NCBI RefSeq assembly: GCF_022811845.1
Contig: NZ_CP064266.1
Span: 310,001-374,000 of the forward strand
From: Bacillus pseudomycoides
GTDB lineage: Bacteria > Bacillota > Bacilli > Bacillales > Bacillaceae_G
Length of the DNA: 64,000 nt
Direction of reading: 5' to 3'
Part shown: positions 32,448 to 40,989 of the stretch, one piece after another
Position numbering within the stretch: position 1 is the first letter of the stretch
Layout of the letters: the number at the start of each line of letters is the position of its first letter
The notes under the pieces: model-generated
Seen by the model: the letters and a program-made list of their open reading frames with translations, nothing else
The model's database searches: none
What the model was told of the DNA's origin: nothing
Made by a program: the position numbers and the translations under genes

Positions 32448-32993
32448 ATGAATATCGGTTCTGCAATACGTGAAATTCGTCAACGCAGAGGCATTACAAT
32501 CGCCCAAATTTGTGAAGGGACTGGACTTTCTAAAGGTTTTATGAGTCAAGTAGAGAATAACAAAACTTCTCCATCTATCTCAACTTTAGAAACAATTTCT
32601 AATTTTTTAAATGTCCCTCTTCCTTACTTATTACTTGAGCAGAAAAATCGCATGAAAATTGTAAAAAAAGAAGAACGAAAATACAGTATGTACGGAAAGG
32701 ACGAACAAAAGATTGAGCATGTTGCTGAACAAGGCGGTCTTCGCTTATCTTTAGTAGAAATCCCTATCGGTTTCCCAAAAGAAAACACGCCGAACGCTCA
32801 TGAAGGTGAAGAATGTCATCTTGTTTTACGCGGGAAATTAGAAGTACAGCACGGAGAAGATATCGCAATTGTCGAAGAAGGAGATTCTTTTTCCTGGAGC
32901 GCATGCGTGCCACATATTGTACGTAACATTGGCGATGAGCCTGCACTATTACTTATCTCCAGTCATGCAGAAAATCGAAAACGTGTATATTAA
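32448..32993 (+). CDS. XRE-family regulator with C-terminal cupin domain
   Basis: 181 residues from ATG 32448 behind AAAAGGAGCTTG. The helix-turn-helix is IREIRQRRGITIAQICEGTGLSKGFMSQVENNKTSPSI; the C-terminal cupin (about 110-175) has HEGEECHLVLRGKLEV and the histidine in ACVPHIVRNI. Such proteins sense a small ligand in the cupin. Divergent from catDE with about 155 bases between, so catDE and itself are likely targets. Confidence 0.9.
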   Translation: MNIGSAIREIRQRRGITIAQICEGTGLSKGFMSQVENNKTSPSISTLETISNFLNVPLPYLLLEQKNRMKIVKKEERKYSMYGKDEQKIEHVAEQGGLRLSLVEIPIGFPKENTPNAHEGEECHLVLRGKLEVQHGEDIAIVEEGDSFSWSACVPHIVRNIGDEPALLLISSHAENRKRVY

Positions 32994-33000
32994 AATGTAA

Positions 33001-33043
33001 TGCAAAAAGCCTGTTTTCAAAAATGAAAAACAGGCTTTTTGCA
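33001..33043. terminator. Bidirectional terminator after the XRE-cupin gene
   Basis: GCAAAAAGCCTGTTTTC pairs nearly perfectly with GAAAAACAGGCTTTTTGC. Confidence 0.9.
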
Positions 33044-33427
33044 TTATTCTCGTATAATTCCATAGCTTGATCCTACTAATACTTCTTTCCCTTTTTGATT
33101 ACGATAAATCGACTCTATCGATACCTTTTTGTACTCTTCCATTTGTTCCACACTTGTAAGAGTTACATCACAAGTAATTGTATCTCCAGTAAACACAGGC
33201 CTGATGAACTTACTTACCAATTCCCGTGCTATGTAATGTACATCTCCACCAATTTTTGTTCCAATACTTGCAGTTAATAAACCATGCACCATTAAACGTC
33301 CCTGCTCATCATGTTCCATATGATGTCTCCCTTTATCACCTGTAAGATGAGCAAATTCCAAAACCTCTTCTTCTGTAAATGTTCTTTCATACCGAAACGT
33401 ATCTCCTACTTTAATATTCAATTTCAT
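33044..33427 (-). CDS. MaoC-like hotdog-fold dehydratase
   Basis: 127 residues: VGDTFRYERTFTEEEVLEFAHLTGDKGRHHME and RLMVHGLLTASIGTKIGG match MaoC-like/R-specific enoyl-CoA hydratases, with the catalytic D and H expected in the TGD..HH segment. The usual DxNPxH is altered (DKGRHHMEHD), so activity or substrate may differ. Stands alone. Confidence 0.85.
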   Translation of the reverse strand: MKLNIKVGDTFRYERTFTEEEVLEFAHLTGDKGRHHMEHDEQGRLMVHGLLTASIGTKIGGDVHYIARELVSKFIRPVFTGDTITCDVTLTSVEQMEEYKKVSIESIYRNQKGKEVLVGSSYGIIRE

Positions 33428-33580
33428 CCCCCTTTTTAAAATTCCGAATTTTCTTTATTATTTTACCACAAAATGAATATTCCTTCATTTTAATCACTAA
33501 AAGTGCTGTTACAAACTGTTAATAATTAACATTTGTATGTTATTATTTAATTATCTTTGATGAAATTGGAGGTCTTAACA

Positions 33581-33763
33581 ATGACATTTGAATTAGTTAG
33601 TGGCATATTATTGGTAGTTTCATTACTCTTCTATTCCACATTGGAAGTTTGGCTTGCTCCCAATAATAACTCCTTCTTTAAAGATTTAAAAAAGAAAATG
33701 ATATTCCTACTCCCCTTGTTTACTCTCTCATTCGCAGTCCACTATTTCTTTTTTGTACAGTAA
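33581..33763 (+). CDS. Small two-segment membrane protein
   Basis: 60 residues from ATG 33581 behind GGAGGTCTTAACA. Two hydrophobic helices (LVSGILLVVSLLFYSTLEVWL and MIFLLPLFTLSFAVHYFFFV) separated by a basic loop. I do not recognise a family. A terminator follows at 33785. Confidence 0.72.
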   Translation: MTFELVSGILLVVSLLFYSTLEVWLAPNNNSFFKDLKKKMIFLLPLFTLSFAVHYFFFVQ

Positions 33764-33784
33764 AATATTTTATCTGTATAAACG

Positions 33785-33816
33785 AAAAAAGATTGCTATC
33801 GTCTAGCAATCTTTTT
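33785..33816 (+). terminator. Terminator after the small membrane protein gene
   Basis: AAAAAGATTGCTA pairs with TAGCAATCTTTTT. Confidence 0.88.
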
Positions 33817-33843
33817 CTACATTCTTTCTATTATCTAATGGGG

Positions 33844-34308
33844 CTATCTATGCCCCTCTTTTTTTGCTTCGTTATAACCGTAATAAGCACATGTCCCATT
33901 TTGTGATAAATCACGTACTTCAAAACCACAACTACGATAAAAATCAAAATTATTCGCAGATGTATGCGCAAACCAATCCCCATGGGGTAGTTTCTGCATA
34001 CAAAGGGAAACGAGCTTCTTTCCTAATCCCTTTCCTCTATATTCACACTTCACAACTAAATCCATAATATTGGCAGCCATGACCTGATCAGAAATGACAC
34101 GAACCATCGCAATCATTTCTTCATCATCCCAAATCGTAAAAGCCCATGTTGAATTTTCAAATGCTATCGTAAATTTTTCAATTTGCCAAGATGGAAGGCT
34201 ATTGTTACTCCAGCCCGCATCTTCAAATAAACTTTTAATTGCATAAGCTGGTACACCTGTCGTTCCTTCTCGAATAATGAGTCCATTATGATAAATATAC
34301 AATCCCAT
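33844..34308 (-). CDS. GNAT-family N-acetyltransferase
   Basis: 154 residues. Acetyl-CoA loop in VVKCEYRGKGLGKKLVSLCMQKL, and the C-terminal FYRSCGFEVRD typical of the fold. Substrate unknown. Neighbouring genes give no clear context. Confidence 0.85.
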   Translation of the reverse strand: MGLYIYHNGLIIREGTTGVPAYAIKSLFEDAGWSNNSLPSWQIEKFTIAFENSTWAFTIWDDEEMIAMVRVISDQVMAANIMDLVVKCEYRGKGLGKKLVSLCMQKLPHGDWFAHTSANNFDFYRSCGFEVRDLSQNGTCAYYGYNEAKKEGHR

Positions 34309-34375
34309 TCCCCCTTTTATTGTTATATACTATTCTTTAAGAGCTAAATATTACCTTTTAAAACAGGAGAAAAAG

Positions 34376-35143
34376 ATGGCGAAATTTTCATTACTACTTT
34401 CTTTTACATTCCTTATGATTACCGTGCAAACTACTAATATAGTATTTTTTAGTCTATGGATTCTTACATTACTTCCTTTACTTAAAAAGCAACATTATCA
34501 TCATTTTGTATGGACTTCTCTTTTATTTGGGATTGGATTTTCCCTTTATTTATCTGCTATGAATCAAATTTCATTTTCTTCAACAGAACTAACGATTATT
34601 ATAAAACGTCTTTGCCTACTTCTTGTTTTTGTGCCATTTCTCTTAGATGCTCTTGCACGTAAACAGCAAATATCTCTAAATTGGAATCAACCAAAATGGA
34701 ATCATACCTTACATATGCCTTTTATTTGGAAAGGACCTCATCAAGTAAAAATTTATCTATTTCTCATCATCGCCATCTCTATTAATATCATCACTTTTAT
34801 ACCTTTTCTACTGCAAAAAAATTTGTCTTACATACAACATATTATGTTATTTTCCATATTGTTTTCTGTTATCAATGGTGTATTAGAAGAATGTATTTGG
34901 CGAGGTATCTTACTACATCAATTTACAAATCAGTTTGGTGAAAAATGGGCTATTTTGCTTACAAGCATTGGTTTTGGTTTGCAGCATTACTCTTTAGGTT
35001 TTTCTTGGAGTGTTTCCACCGCTTTCATTTTAGCTGGTATATTTTATGGAGGAATCGTCGTGAAGTCAAATAGCATCATTCCAGCTATTATATGGCATGT
35101 AATTTTAAACATATTAATGGTATTTAGTGGCCTCATTCTTTAA
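34376..35143 (+). CDS. CPBP-family intramembrane metalloprotease
   Basis: 255 residues with about seven membrane helices. The Abi/CAAX protease motifs are present: EECIWRG (about residue 178), FGLQHYSLGF and HVILN near the end. Related proteins process prenylated or bacteriocin-immunity substrates; no bacteriocin genes are seen nearby. Confidence 0.87.
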   Translation: MAKFSLLLSFTFLMITVQTTNIVFFSLWILTLLPLLKKQHYHHFVWTSLLFGIGFSLYLSAMNQISFSSTELTIIIKRLCLLLVFVPFLLDALARKQQISLNWNQPKWNHTLHMPFIWKGPHQVKIYLFLIIAISINIITFIPFLLQKNLSYIQHIMLFSILFSVINGVLEECIWRGILLHQFTNQFGEKWAILLTSIGFGLQHYSLGFSWSVSTAFILAGIFYGGIVVKSNSIIPAIIWHVILNILMVFSGLIL

Positions 35144-35154
35144 AAGAGCAGGAT

Positions 35155-35661
35155 TTATCCTGCTCTTTTAATTGCATATACAAGAACATCTATCCCATGA
35201 AATGATGCTGTTTTCTCATAACTCATCCCTGTTTTTCTAGCAACAAAAATCGAAGCAGGATGATCTGGATTGATCAGAGAAATAAGTTTGTTTAATCCTA
35301 ATCCTTGAAAACCATAATCTCGAAAAGTCGTTGCTGCTTCCTTTGCATATCCTTTTCCCCAATATTCTGGGAGTAACCAATATCCAATTTCAATTTCTTC
35401 TTTTCCATCTACTTGCTGCCTAACGAGGCCTGCATGACCAATTGGTGTATTTGTATCCTTTTCAATCATTAAAAATAATCCTAAACCGTTTTTATAACTT
35501 GGAAGAACCCAGCTTTCAAGACTTTTTTTACACTGCATATATGTTTTTGGGGTTCCATTTCCAATGTAGCGCATCACTTTCTCATTTCCCCATAAAAAAG
35601 CGTAAAAATCTAAATCGGTCATTGTATATTTACGAAATTGTAGACGATCTGTATGGAACAT
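35155..35661 (-). CDS. RimJ/RimL-type GNAT acetyltransferase
   Basis: 168 residues: TDRLQFRKYTMTDLDFYAFLWGNEKVMRYIG at the N-terminus, IGYWLLPEYWGKGYAKEAATTFRDYGF with the acetyl-CoA loop, and NPDHPASIFVARKTGM. This class acetylates protein N-termini or small molecules. Its gene starts 5 bases after the LacI-type gene ends, so they are probably cotranscribed. Confidence 0.88.
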   Translation of the reverse strand: MFHTDRLQFRKYTMTDLDFYAFLWGNEKVMRYIGNGTPKTYMQCKKSLESWVLPSYKNGLGLFLMIEKDTNTPIGHAGLVRQQVDGKEEIEIGYWLLPEYWGKGYAKEAATTFRDYGFQGLGLNKLISLINPDHPASIFVARKTGMSYEKTASFHGIDVLVYAIKRAG

Positions 35662-35665
35662 ACTC

Positions 35666-36655
35666 CTACTCCTTTCTTGTAGATTCTCTTTCTATAACTG
35701 AGATAGGCAATTGTATACGCTGTACATGCTCTCCTCGTAATTGTTTATGTAATAATACGATAGAATTCTTTGCCATGCTTTTGATGGAGGTATTGATCGT
35801 TGTTATATTAGGGTGCATTATCATGGAGAGTTCTTGATTATCAAATCCCATAACACCAAAATCTTGTGGGATACGAATTCTTAATCGCTGCGCTTCCATA
35901 ATGATTCCAGCAGCTATCTCATCACTACCTGAAAAAATTGCATCAGGTGCATTTTGCATAGATTGAATGATATGTATAATATTCTTTCCATCCTTCAGTC
36001 CACAGCAATTCGAAAATATCCATTCTCGTTGCACCTGTATATCGTACCCCTTTAAAGCTTGTTTATAGCCTTTGTATCTCTGTCTCTGCGCTTTACTTTT
36101 TAATGTATCGTAACAAAACCCTATACGTGTATATCCATTTTCCAAAAGATGCCTCGTTCCAATATAACCGGCTAACTCTTCATCAAATTGAACTGTAGAT
36201 ACGAGTTCTGTTTCTACATGTTCATTACAAATAACAATTGCTCCTGAAGTTATCGCAAGCTCTATTTCCTCTATTGGCAAAGAGAGTGTAGTAAAAATAA
36301 GCCCATCTAACTTTTTCGTCCTAATATATTGTAAGAATTCTCTTTCTCTCTCAACTTCATAATTCGATTGTAATATCACGACATCATAACGATCTATTTT
36401 TAAAATACCACTTAACTCTTGAATTAACTGACTAAAAAAGGGATGATGTAAATTTGGTACGACTACACCGATTAAATTTGTTTGTAGACGACGTAGATCT
36501 TTCGCCGTTGCCACAGGCACATAATTTTTTTCATCAATAATCGCTTGCACTCTCGCCCTTAATTCTGGACGTACATACGGATGATGATTAATCACACGGG
36601 AAACTGTTGCTTTAGACACTCCGGCTAATTTAGCGATATCTTCAATTGTAGAAAT
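35666..36655 (-). CDS. LacI-family transcriptional regulator with apparent ATT start codon
   Basis: The helix-turn-helix (STIEDIAKLAGVSKATVSRVINHHPYV) is complete only if translation begins at ATT 36655, which has GGGGGG 7 bases upstream; the first GTG (36619) would remove the first DNA-binding helix, and no ATG/GTG/TTG lies in frame between. That gives 329 residues, normal for LacI. The sugar-binding-like effector domain follows (NLIGVVVPNLHHPFFSQLI, DAIFSGSDEIAAGI, GVMGFDN). Divergent from a HAD phosphatase. Ligand unknown. Confidence 0.85.
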   Translation of the reverse strand: MSTIEDIAKLAGVSKATVSRVINHHPYVRPELRARVQAIIDEKNYVPVATAKDLRRLQTNLIGVVVPNLHHPFFSQLIQELSGILKIDRYDVVILQSNYEVEREREFLQYIRTKKLDGLIFTTLSLPIEEIELAITSGAIVICNEHVETELVSTVQFDEELAGYIGTRHLLENGYTRIGFCYDTLKSKAQRQRYKGYKQALKGYDIQVQREWIFSNCCGLKDGKNIIHIIQSMQNAPDAIFSGSDEIAAGIIMEAQRLRIRIPQDFGVMGFDNQELSMIMHPNITTINTSIKSMAKNSIVLLHKQLRGEHVQRIQLPISVIERESTRKE

Positions 36656-36734
36656 CTTAACTCCCCCCTTGACCTGTAATGCATTTCAGAATGTACAGTA
36701 TATGGTAACTATTATAAACGAGGTGACATGAAAT

Positions 36735-37490
36735 ATGGGGAAAATTCAAATTTCTGGAGAGGTTATTGAAACGAAAGCAATTGCCTTTGATAAGGATGGT
36801 ACATTATTTCACGCGATTCCATTTTGGCAAGAAATTGATAGACTACGAAAATACAAATTTTCACAAATTGTCGGTAAAAAGTATGAACTGCTGTGGGAAA
36901 AAGCAGTTGGATTTGTACCTCCAAACAAAGTTGATTTTAAAGGCCTGTTAGCAGTCGCATCTGAAGAAGAAGAAATTATTGTTGTTGCTAGCCTTTTATA
37001 TCAAATCAAAAAATATCCATGGCATCGTTGCAAAGAACTTACTACTACCATATTTGAAGAAAGTAATGAGCAATTATCCATTGAACAAGCTTTTCATCCT
37101 ATGCCAGGGATAACTGAATGCATTATTTCTTTGCAAAAAGAAGGAATATATACAGGTATTCTTACCTCAGATAATAAGGTGAGAACAAAAAAATGTATTG
37201 ATTTACTTAACATACCATCTCTTCAATTTCTCTTTACGCCAGAAGATGTAGAAAACGGGAAGCCTCATCCAGAAATGATTACCAAAGCATGTGAACAGCT
37301 TACTATTAGACCAAATGAGCTAGTAATGGTTGGAGATACTGTTGTAGATGTAAAAATGGCTAAAGAGGCCGGAAGTATTGCTGTAGGCATTGCCAATCAT
37401 GAACATGCAATAGAAGAATTAACACCGTATGCGGACTTTATCATCACCGATTACAGCGATATACAAATTTTAACGAAAAAAAAGCAGTAG
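36735..37490 (+). CDS. HAD-superfamily hydrolase
   Basis: 251 residues with AIAFDKDGTLFH (motif I), GILTSDNKVR (motif II), and NGKPHPEMITKACEQL...VMVGDTVVDVKMAKEAG (motifs III-IV), the arrangement of phosphoglycolate phosphatase-like enzymes. The helical cap lies between motifs I and II. Substrate unknown. Divergent from the LacI-type regulator, a possible controller. Its last codons overlap the leftward terminator of the candidate small RNA. Confidence 0.88.
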   Translation: MGKIQISGEVIETKAIAFDKDGTLFHAIPFWQEIDRLRKYKFSQIVGKKYELLWEKAVGFVPPNKVDFKGLLAVASEEEEIIVVASLLYQIKKYPWHRCKELTTTIFEESNEQLSIEQAFHPMPGITECIISLQKEGIYTGILTSDNKVRTKKCIDLLNIPSLQFLFTPEDVENGKPHPEMITKACEQLTIRPNELVMVGDTVVDVKMAKEAGSIAVGIANHEHAIEELTPYADFIITDYSDIQILTKKKQ

Positions 37491-37645
37491 ACCAAAGTTT
37501 GTCTACTACATCCATATCATAACTAGTATAAAGAAAACTACAGTTGAGGGGGTAGGATTTTCAGTTATATACTAGATATTTATCTTGTTCTAACAACGGA
37601 CAAGAACTTCCCGTTCACAAATGACCTTGAATTAGAACTTAATTC
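37476..37645 (-). ncRNA. Candidate Fur-controlled small RNA with C-rich loop
   Basis: Leftward promoter TTGACA (37681-37676), 18-base spacer, TAAAAT (37657-37652) is overlapped by a Fur box. The transcript, starting near 37645, would end at a terminator with arms at 37507-37501 and 37492-37486 and eight Ts (37483-37476). No gene on this strand explains that terminator. Near 37560-37530 a stem GAAAA..CTAC/GTAGTTTTC holds the loop CCCCTCAACT, the kind of C-rich loop that pairs with ribosome sites in Firmicute small RNAs. A 12-codon GTG frame (VNGKFLSVVRTR) is possible but unproven. The layout recalls B. subtilis FsrA; homology not tested. Confidence 0.62.
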
Positions 37646-37651
37646 TATTAC

Positions 37652-37681
37652 ATTTTAAGTGATAAAGATTATCATTGTCAA
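37652..37681 (-). promoter_or_regulatory. Promoter with overlapping Fur box for the candidate small RNA
   Basis: Positions 37661-37679 match the 19-base Fur consensus GATAATGATAATCATTATC at 16 positions and cover the -35 element and spacer of a TTGACA/TAAAAT promoter. It lies between two convergent genes, so it cannot serve either of them. Confidence 0.75.
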
Positions 37682-37721
37682 TATAAAGCGCATACATTTC
37701 CTATAAAATTTTACTTATACT

Positions 37722-37761
37722 AAAAAACGCTACAAAAAGATTCCCTCTTTTCGTAGCGTTT
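37722..37761 (-). terminator. yrhC terminator
   Basis: AAACGCTAC pairs with GTAGCGTTT; leftward reading is followed by TTTTTTAG. Confidence 0.85.
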
Positions 37762-37767
37762 CATCTA

Positions 37768-38001
37768 TCAATTTGATTCATATTCGTTCTCCTCTAACCT
37801 ATCACGCAAAGCTTTAACACGCTTGAAAAAGAAAAATGACATCCCTAAAAATAAAACGATAACACCCATCATCGCAAAGGATTGTACAGTTTCTCTTCCT
37901 TCATTTGGAATCAATAGACCAATCATTAAAAATGTGGCTAGCGCAAGAAGAACTTGACCGAAGCGAATATAATCTGCAATTTTCTGTTGTAATTCTTTCA
38001 T
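37768..38001 (-). CDS. yrhC: YrhC-like small membrane protein
   Basis: 77 residues from ATG 38001 behind GAGGGAGGAG. Two membrane segments (FGQVLLALATFLMIGLLIP, FAMMGVIVLFLGMSFFFF) and charged ends, like YrhC, the last gene of the B. subtilis yrrT-mtnN-mccA-mccB-yrhC operon. Here adhE separates it from mccB. Function unknown. Confidence 0.78.
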   Translation of the reverse strand: MKELQQKIADYIRFGQVLLALATFLMIGLLIPNEGRETVQSFAMMGVIVLFLGMSFFFFKRVKALRDRLEENEYESN

Positions 38002-38091
38002 ACTTCTACCACTCCTCCCTCTCACTTTATCATATTCTAATAGTTTCAGAGGCAAGTAAATACAACCAATGAGGGAGAAGTTTTCCAAAGT

Positions 38092-38119
38092 AAAAAGAGC
38101 CGCTGCTAAACGGCTCTTT
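38092..38119 (-). terminator. adhE terminator
   Basis: AAAGAGCCG pairs with CGGCTCTTT; leftward T-run. Confidence 0.88.
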
Positions 38120-38127
38120 CAAATTTT

Positions 38128-40731
38128 TTATACACCTTTATAAGCTTGCATATACACTTCTTTCAGCTCTGAAATCAGCGGTAATTTTGGATTCGCTGTT
38201 GTACATTGATCTTCAAATGCTCGTTCAGAAAGTACATCAACAACTGCTTCAAATGCTTCTTTTTCAACACCTTGGCCAGCAATGCTCATTTGGATATTTA
38301 ATTCTTTTCCAAGAGCGGTGATAGCTTGTACGAGTGACTCTACTCCTTCTTCCACCGTGCGTGCTGGAAGCCCAAGCATTCTCGCAATATGTGCGTAACG
38401 TTCATCTGCAACAAAGTGCTCATATTTTGGGAACAGTGCATGTTTTCTCGGTTTAATTGCATTATAGCGAATGACATGCGGCATTAAGATTGCATTCGCA
38501 CGGCCATGCGGAATATGAAATTCCGGTCCAATTTTATGTGCCAAGCTATGGTTAATACCAAGAAATGCATTCGCAAACGCCATCCCAGCAATTGCTGAAG
38601 CATTATGCATTTTCTCACGTGCTTCTTCGTCATTTCCATCTTTATATGCTCTTGGTAAGTATTTAAATACGAGATCAATCGCTTTTAATGCTAAACCATC
38701 TGTGTAATCATTTGCCATAATAGACACGTACGCTTCAATGGCATGTGTTAATACATCCATTCCAGTATCTGCAGTTACATGCGGTGGTACTGTCATGACA
38801 AATTGTGGATCGACAATCGCTACATCTGGTGTTAATTCATAGTCAGCAAGCGGGTATTTTATATTGTTCTTTTTGTCTGTAATAACCGCAAATGGTGTCA
38901 CTTCTGAACCTGTACCTGATGTAGTTGGAATCGCAACAAACTGCGCTTTAGTTCCTAGTTTTGGATATTTACATGTACGTTTTCTAATATCTAAAAACTT
39001 TTGTTTTATACCAAAGAATTCTGTTTCTGGGTGCTCATAAAATAGCCACATTCCTTTTGCTGCATCCATCGCTGATCCGCCGCCAAGAGCAATAATCACG
39101 TCTGGCTTGAAGCTTCTCATCATTTCTGCACCTTTAAATACAGTTTCATCTGATGGATCTGGTTCTACTTCAGAGAATATTTCTACTTTTACATCATTTC
39201 TATGTTGACCTAAATAATGCGTTACTACATCAATATATCCATGTTGAACCATTCCAGGATCTGTTACAATGAATGCTCGTGAAATGTTCGGCATACTTGC
39301 TAAATACTGTGTAGCGTGTTTTTCAAAATAAATTTTTGGTGGCAGCTTGAACCACTGCATATTCTTTTTTCTATTTGCAAGTCTCTTTACGTTCATTAAA
39401 TGAGTTGCCGTTACGTTTTGAGATACAGAGTTCTTTCCGTATGATCCGCATCCAAGTGTAAGCGATGGAATGAAAGCATTATATATATCACCAATTCCGC
39501 CTTGTGCTGACGGAGCATTTACGATAAGACGACATGCTTTCATACGTAAACCAAACTGTTTTTGTACTTCTGTATTTGTAGAATGAATAACTGCAGAATG
39601 TCCTAAACCGCCAAGCTCTAACATGTTTTCACAATGCTGCAATCCTTCTTCTAATGAATTTGCTTTTATACAAGCTAATACTGGGCTTAATTTTTCGCGG
39701 GATAGCGGATAATTTGCGCCGACTCCTTTAATTTCTGCAACCAGCATTTTTGTATCTTCTGGTACTGCAATTCCTACTAGTGATGCAATGTAGTGAGCTG
39801 GTTTCCCAACAATATCGCTATTTACTGCACATGTATTTTCATTAATGACAAGTTTCTCTAATTTTTTTCGTTCATCTTCTGTTACAAAATAACAATTGTT
39901 TGCTATCATTTCTTGTTTCACATCATTATAGATCTCTTTGTCTACAATAATTGCTTGTTCAGAAGCACAAATCATACCGTTATCAAATGTTTTTGATAAG
40001 ATTACATCATTCACAGCACGTTTCACATTCGCTGATTTTTCCATATAACATGGAACGTTACCTGGTCCTACTCCTAAAGCTGGTTTACCAGTTGAATATG
40101 CTGATTTTACCATTCCTGCTCCTCCTGTTGCCAGAACAAGCGCTACACCTTCATGATTCATTAATTGTTTTGTTGCCTCAACAGAAGGCTTTTCAATCCA
40201 TTGAATACAGTTCTCTGGTGCACCAGCTTTTACTGCAGCATCGCGCACTGTTTTCGCAGCTGCAATCGAACATTGCTGCGCTGAAGGATGGAATGCAAAA
40301 ATAATTGGATTTCTTGTTTTCATTGCAATAATCGCTTTAAACATCGTTGTTGAAGTTGGATTTGTTACTGGCGTTACCCCAGCAACCACACCGACCGGCT
40401 CTGCGATTTCTATTACTTCCTCATGCGGATCCTCACGAATAATCCCCACTGTTTTGTCATTTTTTATGCTATTCCAAATATATTCAGTGGCAAAAATATT
40501 TTTAATGCATTTATCTTCATATACACCGCGTCCTGTTTCCTCAACAGCCATTTTTGCAAGTGGCATATGTTGGTCTACACCCGCAAGTGCCATTTCATGT
40601 ACAATGTTGTCAATTTGCTCTTGTGTAAAATCCTCTAATGCTTGTAAAGCTACCTGACCGTTTTTCACCAACGTATCAATCATTTCTGTTACTTCTTGCA
40701 TTTCATTTACAACTTTCTCTTTGACTACCAT
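38128..40731 (-). CDS. adhE: Bifunctional acetaldehyde-CoA/alcohol dehydrogenase
   Basis: 867 residues. The N-terminal half is an acylating aldehyde dehydrogenase with the catalytic cysteine in NGMICASEQAI; the C-terminal half is an iron-dependent alcohol dehydrogenase (IALGGGSAMDAAKGMW, PTTSGTGSEVTPFAVITD, iron histidines in INHSLAHKIG and HGRANAILMPHV). It reduces acetyl-CoA to ethanol and reoxidises NADH in anaerobic growth, forming spirosomes. Two perfect Rex sites upstream show redox control. Inserted, relative to B. subtilis, between mccB and yrhC. Confidence 0.97.
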   Translation of the reverse strand: MVVKEKVVNEMQEVTEMIDTLVKNGQVALQALEDFTQEQIDNIVHEMALAGVDQHMPLAKMAVEETGRGVYEDKCIKNIFATEYIWNSIKNDKTVGIIREDPHEEVIEIAEPVGVVAGVTPVTNPTSTTMFKAIIAMKTRNPIIFAFHPSAQQCSIAAAKTVRDAAVKAGAPENCIQWIEKPSVEATKQLMNHEGVALVLATGGAGMVKSAYSTGKPALGVGPGNVPCYMEKSANVKRAVNDVILSKTFDNGMICASEQAIIVDKEIYNDVKQEMIANNCYFVTEDERKKLEKLVINENTCAVNSDIVGKPAHYIASLVGIAVPEDTKMLVAEIKGVGANYPLSREKLSPVLACIKANSLEEGLQHCENMLELGGLGHSAVIHSTNTEVQKQFGLRMKACRLIVNAPSAQGGIGDIYNAFIPSLTLGCGSYGKNSVSQNVTATHLMNVKRLANRKKNMQWFKLPPKIYFEKHATQYLASMPNISRAFIVTDPGMVQHGYIDVVTHYLGQHRNDVKVEIFSEVEPDPSDETVFKGAEMMRSFKPDVIIALGGGSAMDAAKGMWLFYEHPETEFFGIKQKFLDIRKRTCKYPKLGTKAQFVAIPTTSGTGSEVTPFAVITDKKNNIKYPLADYELTPDVAIVDPQFVMTVPPHVTADTGMDVLTHAIEAYVSIMANDYTDGLALKAIDLVFKYLPRAYKDGNDEEAREKMHNASAIAGMAFANAFLGINHSLAHKIGPEFHIPHGRANAILMPHVIRYNAIKPRKHALFPKYEHFVADERYAHIARMLGLPARTVEEGVESLVQAITALGKELNIQMSIAGQGVEKEAFEAVVDVLSERAFEDQCTTANPKLPLISELKEVYMQAYKGV

Positions 40732-40839
40732 GTAAATTCCTCCTATCCTGTTATAGGGACTTAATTAATCCCACAGGGTCTTGATGAGTCCCTATTAAAG
40801 CAAAAAAATAGAGTTACTTTTCCTACATGAATCCATTGT

Positions 40840-40857
40840 TTGTGAAATTCTTCACAA
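40840..40857. promoter_or_regulatory. Rex operator 1 upstream of adhE
   Basis: TTGTGAAATTCTTCACAA, a perfect match to the Rex consensus TTGTGAANNNNTTCACAA. Rex represses when NADH is low. Confidence 0.92.
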
Positions 40858-40925
40858 GTTTATGTGTAAAGCATCGTTTCATGATTTTACTATACACGAA
40901 ATATTTTTAATTGTGTGTGTCTAAT

Positions 40926-40943
40926 TTGTGAAACGTTTCACAA
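40926..40943. promoter_or_regulatory. Rex operator 2 upstream of adhE
   Basis: TTGTGAAACGTTTCACAA, a second perfect Rex site 86 bases from the first, allowing cooperative or looped repression. Confidence 0.92.
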
Positions 40944-40951
40944 ATTGTATT

Positions 40952-40986
40952 AAAAAAAGGCACCGCCCTCTTTAGCAGTGCCTTTT
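40952..40986 (-). terminator. mccB terminator
   Basis: AAAAGGCAC pairs with GTGCCTTTT; leftward T-run of seven. It ends just before Rex operator 2. Confidence 0.88.
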
Positions 40987-40989
40987 CCA

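Noticed and set aside
37481..37507. Hairpin at the end of the HAD phosphatase gene as its own terminator
   Set aside because: Rightward the stem is followed by ACATCC with no T-run; the T-run is only on the leftward side, so it belongs to the candidate small RNA.
37495..37570. GAGGGGGTAGG on the plus strand as a ribosome site for a hidden gene
   Set aside because: No open frame follows it; the same bases read leftward are the C-rich loop of the candidate small RNA.
40926..40943. CcpA cre site overlapping the second Rex operator
   Set aside because: The central ACGT fits a cre site superficially, but the flanking bases do not match the cre consensus when aligned on CG.
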